Assembly: GCA_946965045.2 (NCBI GenBank)
Contig: OX337233.1
Coordinates: 310,001-374,000, forward strand
DNA: 64,000 bases
Source: Epithemia pelagica
Lineage: Eukaryota > Bacillariophyta > Bacillariophyceae > Surirellales > Surirellaceae
Direction: 5' to 3'
In this document: positions 55,764 to 64,000 of the stretch, piece by piece
Layout of the letters: the number at the start of each line of letters is the position of its first letter
Numbering within the stretch: the first letter of the stretch is position 1
The notes under the pieces: generated by a model
The model's database searches: none
What the model was told of the DNA's origin: nothing
The model's input: only the letters and a program-made list of their open reading frames with translations
Position numbers and translations under genes: made by a program

Positions 55764-56073
55764 ATGTCTCTTCAAGAAGCGATGATTGAGGACAACAACC
55801 ATCAAGTGGCCTTCTTCAATCCGTGACAATTGAATTGCGAGGCCCAGGATCAGTCCCAAAATGAAACGACGAATGGTCGTGGAGCACGTTGGGGAACAAT
55901 TCGCGAGAGTTTGCATGGACCCTCAAGTTCGCATCGCTCCAATCTACGGACAGCAAATCTCCACATAAAGATGCGACAACTCTCAATGGTTCGTCATTCT
56001 TGCCAAATGACACCCAATGGTGGCTGCTCCGTGGCACTGCGATTACCTTGGTGGTCTATGTGGCCTTTTACTC
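55764..56073 (+). pseudogene. Family B pseudogene, copy 8, proximal part, broken by Copia-3
   Basis: Leader MSLQEAMIEDNNHQVAFFNP is followed at once by a stop, then broken frames. One contains a hydrophobic stretch (WWLLRGTAITLVVYVAFYS) that could have been a membrane segment. Bases 55846-55885 resemble the LRR-TIR leader (32480-32518). It stops at the Copia-3 insertion and resumes at 62222. Confidence 0.5.
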
Positions 56074-56285
56074 TGTGAAGTTATGCACGATCTCCCCGGG
56101 ATCTCACCCAGGACTTTATGCTGACGCAATCTACTCTTCAGGCACACCTCTTTCATACGAATACACAAGACTCATTTAGGAACGACCCATCCATCGAACT
56201 ACCCAAGAATACTATTTCATACGATCAAATTAGGCACAACCAAATTCATTAGTAAGCTCACAATTTCGAAAATATACACCTCACA
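56074..56285 (+). repeat. Copia-3 5' LTR
   Basis: 212 bp. Differs from the 3' LTR at two positions near the AAATTAGGCACAACC stretch (AAATTAGGAATAACC in the 3' copy). Confidence 0.95.
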
Positions 56286-56298
56286 GGTTATGAGCCCA
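56286..56298 (+). promoter_or_regulatory. Copia-3 primer-binding site, half-tRNA iMet type
   Basis: GGTTATGAGCCCA is complementary to UGGGCUCAUAACC, the anticodon arm of initiator methionine tRNA, rather than to a tRNA 3' end. Drosophila copia primes in this way, with a 5' half of the initiator tRNA. Confidence 0.8.
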
Positions 56299-56420
56299 AA
56301 TGCACGCTGCATAACGATTGTTGTGTAACGTATACGCGTGTCTCTCGCATGCCGATCTCGTATTAAGTTCGATTTTGTCCACTACTCACAATTCCGGTCA
56401 CTCGATCACAGCAACAAGCC

Positions 56421-57773
56421 ATGGATGCCGCAGCCGCAAACAACCTGGCAAACGCCATTCAAGCTCTCGCCGCAGCGGCTGCTGCTGGTGCTCCTCCTCC
56501 TCCTGCTGCAGCCGCAGTTACCCATGTCTCTCCCTATGAAGGTGATGCTCTCGATCTGTCCACTCGGACCGGAACAGGCTTGTTTCGAAATGGATGCGAG
56601 GCTTTGGACTCCAAGTTCACGGGAAAAGTTGCGGACTTGCATTTGTTCCTCGCCGATTTGCGTACTCGGGCACAAACTTGTCGCTGGGATGCTGCTGGAC
56701 ATGACATTTTGGGATTTATCATCAATGGTACCACGTACAAGCTGTTGGATGACTATGGCAAAATCACAGCTGCCCAAGTCGAAGCTGCACGTGTAACTCG
56801 TTCTGCTGCTGGAGCTGATTTGCGCGCCAAACAGAATGCCCAGATGATGTATGAATGCATCATGAGTTCCATTTCGATCGATGCCAAGTCTGCCCTCGCT
56901 ACGCGTTCCGATCTGGACTTTCACAAGGATGGCCCCAAGTTGTTTCACCATCTCGTCACTGAGCTGTTTACTGCCACCTTTTCGAATGCGCAGGCAACAC
57001 GGGACAAGTTATCTCTGTATCACCCCAAGAGTTGCAAGTATGATATCGTGGAGGTTAACAATTACATCCGCTCCGCTATCAAGACTTTGCGTTCGGCGTC
57101 GACAACAGGTGGGACAATCACGGACCAAGAAATCTTGTATTTTCAGTTTAAGATCTACAAGCGAATCAAAGCACCAGCCGAATGGACTTCCCACATCTTG
57201 TTCTTAGAGGCATCTGTCCACAGCAACCCAAACTACAACCCAGAGACGTTGTACAATGAGGCTCACAGCAAGTATACCAATTTGTTGAATCAGGGCATGT
57301 GGAAGCCGTCCGACCGAACACCCGAAGAACAAACGCTTGCTACGGTTGCTCAGCAGCAACAGTCCTCATCGTCTTCAAGTGGTAAGAAATCAGGTGCCAA
57401 ACGCAAAACTTCGGATGCCAAAACGGATGGCAAGAACAAGGATGGTAAGGAGAAGAAACTCCCACCGTTTGCACACAAAGATGGCAAGCTTGGAGACACC
57501 AAGCAGTGGGATGGCAAGACGTATTACTACTGTCCAGCCAACCACAAACACACACATTGGCACACTCATCCGGTTAATGAGTGCAACACGTACAAAAAGT
57601 GGAAAGCCAACAAAAATGGGGACAACAAGGATAGTGGCGAATCCAACAACGACTCCAATCGGCTGACCGTTGACAAAGAGAAACTCAAGAAAGGGATGGC
57701 AGCATTGTTTCCTTCCGGAGACTTCAACACTGATGACCTTGCTGACGCCCTTGTCGCCACTCTGCACGAATGA
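56421..57773 (+). CDS. Copia-3 Gag
   Basis: 450 residues. An Ala/Pro-rich start is followed by a copia-type gag domain (about 50-300; for example FLADLRTRAQTCRWDAAGHD), a Ser/Lys-rich linker and a Cys/His cluster near residue 375 (CPANHKHTHWHTHPVNEC) in place of a CCHC knuckle. It ends in TGA (57771-57773), after which pol continues in the same frame. Stop readthrough or internal initiation could therefore supply pol. Confidence 0.88.
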   Translation: MDAAAANNLANAIQALAAAAAAGAPPPPAAAAVTHVSPYEGDALDLSTRTGTGLFRNGCEALDSKFTGKVADLHLFLADLRTRAQTCRWDAAGHDILGFIINGTTYKLLDDYGKITAAQVEAARVTRSAAGADLRAKQNAQMMYECIMSSISIDAKSALATRSDLDFHKDGPKLFHHLVTELFTATFSNAQATRDKLSLYHPKSCKYDIVEVNNYIRSAIKTLRSASTTGGTITDQEILYFQFKIYKRIKAPAEWTSHILFLEASVHSNPNYNPETLYNEAHSKYTNLLNQGMWKPSDRTPEEQTLATVAQQQQSSSSSSGKKSGAKRKTSDAKTDGKNKDGKEKKLPPFAHKDGKLGDTKQWDGKTYYYCPANHKHTHWHTHPVNECNTYKKWKANKNGDNKDSGESNNDSNRLTVDKEKLKKGMAALFPSGDFNTDDLADALVATLHE

Positions 57774-57800
57774 CTCCTTTTCCTATGGCACGCTTATGGC

Positions 57801-60800
57801 ATGTTCCTTTCGGTTTGCCCTTGGTTTGTATTTCACACCGTCAGCATGCTGATTGTGGCGTACCATGGGATATGGAAGTTTGTTCAGTGGAGATCCAAGC
57901 CACACCGTTGCCCTAACCAACCGTTTCGCTGTCGTCCTCCTCGCAAACCATGGCGACGTCCGACGCCAGGTAGGAAGACAACAGTGGACGTCACGATTTG
58001 GATACTGCGTGTATTGTTGTGTTTATCAGCCATGCAGCACCCAAGACGGCCAAGAGTCATTGCTGTGCAGGACCCAACTCCTCCAATCTTCTTCTTTCCG
58101 GATCTTGGATGTTACATCACGACCAAGCGGAGCAAGATGACCAAACGAAGAACCGCCGGTGGATTGTTGCCTCTGTTCCTTCCGACCAAGCCTCCGTTTC
58201 CAGCACGAGCACGAATGACGGCTATGAACTCGATCAACGAGTCAGCCCGACAAGTGCCTCAACAAGCAAGGTTTGACACGGACTCTCAAAAGTTTCTGAT
58301 TGATTCAGGTGGTTCGACACATCTGTGGAACAGAAGAAAAGACTTTGTCTCCTTTCGGGTGCTCTCCAAGCAAGAACAAAAGGAAGAACAAGTGTTAGGC
58401 ATCAATGGCAAAGTATCACAACCCATTGGAATTGGACGAATTCAAATCAAAATCGAAGACGACGAGAACAAGGTTCACAAATTACAGTTGGACAATGTCA
58501 GGTACTTACCGAATGCACCGCTCAACATCTTTGTACCTCAAGTCTTCATCCAGCAACGGCTGTCCGAGGGAGACCCTCGTGCAAGTTGTGGCATTACTGC
58601 CACAGGAATAACTCTTCAATGGTCTGACCCTGAAGATGACCAACTGGTTTCCAAATACGTGCCTTTAAACAAAAGCAACGTGGGCATGTGCTTCACTGCA
58701 TCAGGATTTCGAAGTTTCAAGGCTTTCGCTGCATTGTTGGGTATGCCAGCCACCATTTCGGATGACGAATCTGATCAAGAAAGTGAACAACCACCGGATG
58801 ATGACGCTTCCATCATAGATGTCACTCCGCAACCCAAGACTTTGCCTCAGCGAAGTACTCAGACCGATGGCATTACCACCGATTTTGCTACGTCGCCCCA
58901 TGTCATCCCATCCGAGGGAGACAATGAGCCCTTGCTCAAGGCCGATCAAGCATTGCTCATGAAGTATCATGAACAACTCGGCCATTGTTCTTTCCATCAA
59001 CTAAAAGAACTTGCCAAGCTTGGCATCATTCCCAAGAAACTTGCAAAAGTGCCGCCTCCAAAATGCCCCAGTTGCCTGTATGGCAAGGCACATCGTCGTC
59101 CATGGCGAACCCACAAGGTTGACCAGTCCATCAAGCCTGCCACTGTGCCCGGAGCCGTGGTTAGTGTGGATCAGCTAGAGTCAACAGTCCCCGGTTTTGT
59201 GCCACTTGGCAGGGAACAACCAACCAAACGGCGCTATGCTGGTGCCACTGTCTTTGTGGACCATGCAAGTGACTGGACCTACGTTCACCCACAAGTCCGG
59301 CTCACCACAGAAGAAACGCTCGAAGCAAAACACACCTTCGAACGTGTGGCTGAGCAATACGGAGTTCGAATACTCCATTACCACGCCGACAATGGACGTT
59401 TTGCCGACAAGGCATTCGTCGACGATGTCCATGCGGCCCAACAAACTATCACCTTCTGCGGCGTCAGCGCACATCACCAAAATGGGATCGCAGAAAGACG
59501 CATCCGCGATATTACGGAAAGCGCGCGAACAATGTTGTTGCATGCGGCCCACAGATGGCCCAAGGCAATTTCTGCTAACCTTTGGCCTCAAGCTATCAAA
59601 CATGCTGTGAATTGTCGAAATGCATTGCCGCGCAATGGCAAGGACCGATCACCAGTGTCGATGTTTGCCAACACTACCATCGAACCAAACGTCAAACACT
59701 ACCATCCGTTTGGATGTCCAGTTTACGTTTTGGAGACACCACTCCAGAATCAAAAATCCTTCCCAAAGTGGCAAGAACGGACTCGCGTTGGAGTGTTTTT
59801 GTGCCACTCGCCTCATCATGCTGCGTCGGTACCCCTGATTTTGAACACACAAACAGGGATGGTGAGTCCTCAGTTTCATTGTGTATTTGATGATTCGTTC
59901 GACACGGTCAAATACGACACACACAATCCAGGGTTGTGGCAGACGAAAGCGCATTTCCATCAAATTGCTGAAGTAACACACGATGCAACGCACACGGATT
60001 TTCTTTCAACACGACCACAACGACACCAGCACACGACACCTTCGTTGCAGCCATATGGCTCGAACATTCCACAGGCTTTGGTGGAACTCCCCGCTCTTGT
60101 ACATGAGGCAACAGCCCCGTCGCCTGTTACGGAGCCAGTCGAACCAGATCCTCCACCAGCGCCGAACTTCCCTGTCAACATTGCACCAACTGGCCAAACA
60201 AGGACCGGACGCGCCATTCGAGCCCCGTCTCGTTTTGCTCAGGCCGCGTATCATTGTTGTTGCGTGGCACAGCGGTTGATTGATGGGTCCATCGCTGACT
60301 TTCATCCTTTGACTCTGCTGCAAATGGTTGCCACGTCCTTTGCGGATATTCAACAACCTGATGGCTACCCAGATTACATGCCTCTCCATGTGGCGCTTGC
60401 CCAGCCCGACCAAGAAAAGTTTATCGATGCGATGGAACGTGAATTATTGAATCATGCCAAACTGAAGCATTGGCGAATCATTCACCGGTCCCAAGTACCA
60501 CGAGGGGCGAAACCACTGCCCATGATTTGGACACTCCGTCGCAAACGAGACCCAGCAGGAAAGATCAAGAAGTGGAAGGCAAGGTTGTGTGTCGGTGGTC
60601 ATCGTCAAGTGTATGGCGATACGTATTGGACAACATTTGCGCCCGTTGTCTCATGGACAACAGTCCGACTTGTTTTTCTCCTGGCTGTATTGTTGGGATG
60701 GCATACAAGGTCTCTCGACTTCATCATGGCCTATACTCAAGCCAAAGTGAAGACCGACATCTTTATGGAATTGCCGAAAGGGACGACCATTCTGAATGTT

Positions 60801-62009
60801 GACCCATCCAAACATCTCTTGAAGTTGGAGCAAAACTTATACGGACTCAAGGATGGACAAGTGACATGGCACGACCATATCAAAGAAGGATTGTTAGAGC
60901 GAGGTTTTCACCAATCCAAGGTGGATCCATGCCTTTTCATCAAAGGGCAAGCGTTACTTACGCTGTACACGGATGATGCTGCCATTCTCTCACCCAGTGC
61001 TTCTGCCTTGGACAAAGAAATCAAGTCCTTGCAAGAATCTTTCAACCTGACGGACGAAGGGGTGCTGCAAGATTATTTGGGTACCCGGTTCTTCCATCAT
61101 GATGATGGGACCATTGAACTCCAATAGCAAAAGACCATTGGGAACTGCTTGAAATTGGTCGGAATCAAAGATGATGATGAAAAAGTGAAGAAGCATGAGA
61201 CTCCTGCCGAGACAAACAAAATTCTTCATGCCGACCCAGATGGTCAACCCCGCAAGCAAGAATGGAATTACCGAGCAGTGGTGGGCTGCCTCAACTACCT
61301 CCAAGCGATGACGCGGCCCGATCTTGCCTATTCCACCCATCAATGCGCTCGTTTCTGTAATGACCCAAAACTCTCACACGAGCAAGCTTTGAAAAGGATT
61401 TGCAGATATCTCCATGGGACGAAGTCAAAAGGGCTTCTTCTTAGGCCCAAGCTTCAAGAAGGATTCAAGTGTTATGTCGACGCAGACTGGGCCGGAAATT
61501 GGGCAAAGGACCAACCAAACAACCCAGCCGGAGCTTTATCACGAACAGGCTATTTGATCACGTACGCCAACTGTCCCATCGTGTGGGGGTCGAAGATGCA
61601 AACTCTGGTTGCGCTGAGCACAACGGAAGCCGAGATCATTGCCCTCTCAACTGCCCTGCGCGAAGTCATTTTTCTTCAGAATCTTTTGGAAGAATTGCGC
61701 GAACATCATTTTCCCATTCCGTTTACGAAGCCACAAATTAAGTGCCGCACGTTTGAAGACAACGCCGCGTGCATCGAGGTTGCAAATTCAGAACCGAAGA
61801 TTCGTCCTCGTACCAAGCACCTGGCCGTTCGATTGTTCCATTTCCGTGACCACGTCGAACGTGACCGCATCTCCATTGAACACGTTTCATCTCGCGACCA
61901 GCTTGCTGATATCTTTACGAAGCCCTTGCCAAAGGAGCAATTCAAGCGCCTTCGTGACTCAATTATGGGATGGACAGACGCTCCGATTCCGCAGCACGAG
62001 GGAGTGTGA
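57801..62009 (+). pseudogene. Copia-3 Pol, broken by one TAG
   Basis: One frame of 1402 sense codons, interrupted by TAG at 61125-61127 between reverse transcriptase and RNase H. Upstream are the protease site IDSGGSTHLW (residue about 165), the pre-integrase zinc region (about 390-435), an integrase with VSVDQL, HADNGR and HQNGIAERR, and a reverse transcriptase with YTDD near 1057. Downstream (61149-62009) are RNase H with DADWAGN, STTEAEIIALS and the end ADIFTKPL. Everything else looks intact, so the stop is probably recent. The first 150 residues before the protease are poorly protein-like and their frame is uncertain. Confidence 0.88.
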
Positions 62010-62216
62010 AGTTATGCACGATCTCCCCGGGATCTCACCCAGGACTTTATGCTGACGCAATCTACTCTTCAGGCACACCTCTTTCATACGAATACACAAG
62101 ACTCATTTAGGAACGACCCATCCATCGAACTACCCAAGAATACTATTTCATACGATCAAATTAGGAATAACCAAATTCATTAGTAAGCTCACAATTTCGA
62201 AAATATACACCTCACA
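62005..62216 (+). repeat. Copia-3 3' LTR
   Basis: 212 bp. The pol stop TGA (62007-62009) lies at its first bases. Confidence 0.95.
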
Positions 62217-62221
62217 TACTC

Positions 62222-63715
62222 GGCTCGATCCGATGTTTGGAGCTATGTGGGCCTTGTCGAGGATTTCATGTACAAGGGTCATTGGTGCAATCGTCATTTG
62301 AATCGACACGGTTACGTCATGCACCCGACACGGGAGAATCAACAGGTGAAGAATCGATCATGGGAAAGGGTCCCATCGCCCTTACACATCGACCAGACGA
62401 AGATTCGCACCACCAAGAACCAGAATCCAACGAAGAAGAACAAGAACAAGTTCTATTAGACGACAGCCAAGACATGATCGGCGCCATTCGTGGTCGTGGT
62501 TTTGTTGTTGATACTGCTGAGTTCGGTACGAGGCTTAAATGCGGTAGTGATCGAAGTCCAACACTGCTGCTCGACAGTGTTATAATCGTGCAGCAAGGTT
62601 TGGTGGAACTGTCATTGAGGGGCAAGACATCGCGATGGGGAGCAGCTTGTTTCCAGGCATTAGCATTCGAACGAGCAATAGTGCGACAGGGAATAGCGGT
62701 GGTGGAGGTTTCCTGATTCGTTGTCGTTGTCGTCGCCGCCGTCAATGCTCCGACTTCCAAGATGGAATTGAACACAGTCGGTTCCACGGCAATGGCGCCG
62801 TCAGCAGTTTCGTCCAATTGAGGTACTTCTTCATTTGTGGCTGCGTTCGTAGCTCGGAAGGTTGTGGTGTGGCAACGACGAGACTCGATTCCGTGTTGTC
62901 GTTCTGGTCCATTGCGAGCAAATTACCGACCTCATGATATAGAATAATTGCTGTATTGGAGGAAATATCGAACACGTCGGTGCTAAATATTCCAAAGGAT
63001 TCGCAATTGTCCTGTCACCCAAAACCGCCACGAGCATCGAAATTGAGGGGCAAGACATTGCGATGGGGAGCAGCTTGTTTCCAGGCATTAGCATTCAAAC
63101 GAGCAATAGTGCGACAGGGAATAGCGGTGGTGGAGGTTTCCTGATTCGTTGTCGTTGTCGTCGCCGCCGTCAATGCTCCGACTTCCAAGATGGAATTGAA
63201 CACAGTCGGTTCCACGGCAATGGCGCCGTCAGCAGTTTCGTCCAATTGAGGTACTTCTTCATTTGTGGCTGCGTTCGTAGTTCGTAAGGTTATGGTGTGG
63301 CAACGACGAGACTCGATCCGTGTTGTCGTTCTGGTCCATTGTGAGCAAATTACCGACCTCATGATAAAGAATAGTTGCTGTATTGGAGGAAATATCGAAC
63401 ACGTCGGTGCTAAAAATTCCAAAGGATTCGCAATTGTCCTGTCACCCAAAACCGCCACGAGCATCGAAAGACGGGGTACTGTCCTCTTACGCAGGCATTA
63501 GCCATAGAAGGACCGGACCCCACACAATTAAACGCATGGTCGGAACGAAGATGACCGTCCAAATAAGTCGCTGCGCCATGTTGTTTCAGGCACGCAACCA
63601 TAATCTTCCACAGCATGATAACTCGACCAATTCAACAGCAGAGAGGCATGGTACCATGGGCATCTTTACCCAAAGCCTGGCTCTACTGTTTGCGGTGTCA
63701 TGCCGGATAGTGTAA
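62222..63715. repeat. Family B copy 8, distal part, with a 428-bp tandem duplication
   Basis: Resumes family B after Copia-3 and is collinear with 850-1870. A 159-codon plus frame (62237-62716, EESIMGKGPIALTHRPDEDS) is more open than in other copies. A 428-bp unit is duplicated in tandem (starts at 62614 and 63042), covering the block that carries the 39-bp duplication in copy 1. Confidence 0.6.
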
Positions 63716-63863
63716 CTTTCGTTTTCTACTAGTACAACGGTGTACATGATATCTCTATCGGTCGCAATATCATCAAGAAAACACTACATCTACTGTTTGA
63801 GAGTAATATGATAATGCTATAATTCCACTATTGTCACGACATACATGCAATACGTTGCAAATT

Positions 63864-64000
63864 TCAAGTTTCATCCTTCCCTTCATCACCACGGTGCGCA
63901 TTGGACCTTGCGCGTTTACGAACTGATGTCGAGGTGGAAAAGCGCGAAATGTCAGCATCTCGGATACCCATTCCTTCCCGGAACTGGTACCATTCGTTCT
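63864..64000 (-). CDS. Kelch-repeat protein K10, C-terminal end only
   Basis: The stop at 63864-63866 is preceded by 45 codons matching the K1 end (NEWYQFREGMGIRDADIS, then a RKRARSNAHRGDEGKDET tail). The rest lies beyond the window. The 3' flank 63715-63863 is almost identical to 1862-2013, so K10 is probably the nearest relative of K1. Confidence 0.8.
   Translation of the reverse strand, partial: NEWYQFREGMGIRDADISRFSTSTSVRKRARSNAHRGDEGKDET

Larger units (their letters stand above)
56074..62216 (+). mobile_element. Copia-3: LTR retrotransposon with separate gag and interrupted pol
   Basis: 6143 bp with 212-bp LTRs (56074-56285 and 62005-62216), TGTGAAG to CCTCACA, two mismatches apart. 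The target duplication TACTC is perfect (56069-56073 and 62217-62221). The primer site GGTTATGAGCCCA directly follows the 5' LTR. Gag and pol are in the same frame, separated by TGA. Pol has one internal TAG. A GAGGGAG tract precedes the 3' LTR. It is inserted in a family B copy. Confidence 0.96.

Overview
This is eukaryotic nuclear DNA, most likely from a diatom or another stramenopile. The pointers are three full-length Ty1/copia elements of the kind common in diatoms, a GT-AG intron in the one large host gene, long mosaic intergenic repeats and no bacterial operon structure. The species is an inference. I saw no rRNA, tRNA, CRISPR array or replication origin.

Host layer. The backbone is a tandem array of kelch beta-propeller genes, all on the minus strand, named K1 to K10 here: K1 2014-3198, K2 6942-8273, K3 13559-14770, K4 16824-17846, K5 18275-19414, K6 22037-23224, K7 38187-39353, K8 48848-50065, K9 52961-54178 and K10 from 63864 off the end. 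Most encode about 380-405 residues with six kelch repeats and a basic tail. K4 lacks its 5' end, K5 has lost its tail to a stop, and K7 is a pseudogene. Two isolated kelch fragments lie at 6387-6665 and 48270-48590. Between successive kelch genes lies a plus-strand, decayed repeat family ('family B' here) whose remnants converge on the kelch 3' ends. The repeating unit is therefore [family B >][< kelch]. One slot holds a PLD-like pseudogene (10307-11077) behind a kelch-type upstream module. Another plus-strand position (32357-35882) holds the only large intact host gene without kelch repeats: an LRR protein with a C-terminal TIR domain, whose leader resembles the family B leader.

Mobile layer. 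Copia-1 (26047-32334) has identical 264-bp LTRs, an extra ORF before gag-pol, and a 14-nt stretch just after the 5' LTR that is perfectly complementary to a stretch inside the LTR. Copia-2 (41702-47910) has 279-bp LTRs with one mismatch, the duplication TTGGT and one intact 1710-codon gag-pol. Copia-3 (56074-62216) has 212-bp LTRs with two mismatches, the duplication TACTC, a primer site matching the anticodon arm of initiator tRNA-Met, and one stop codon in pol. Copia-2 and Copia-3 sit inside family B copies. Copia-1 ends 22 bp before the LRR-TIR start codon.

How it fits together. The locus appears to have grown by unequal exchange, gene conversion and segmental duplication of kelch/family B units (for example 5920-7380 with 47911-49290, and 860-2160 with 62310-64000), then taken recent copia insertions. 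Kelch propellers beside a TIR-LRR protein suggest a recognition or immunity-type cluster, but that role is inference only.
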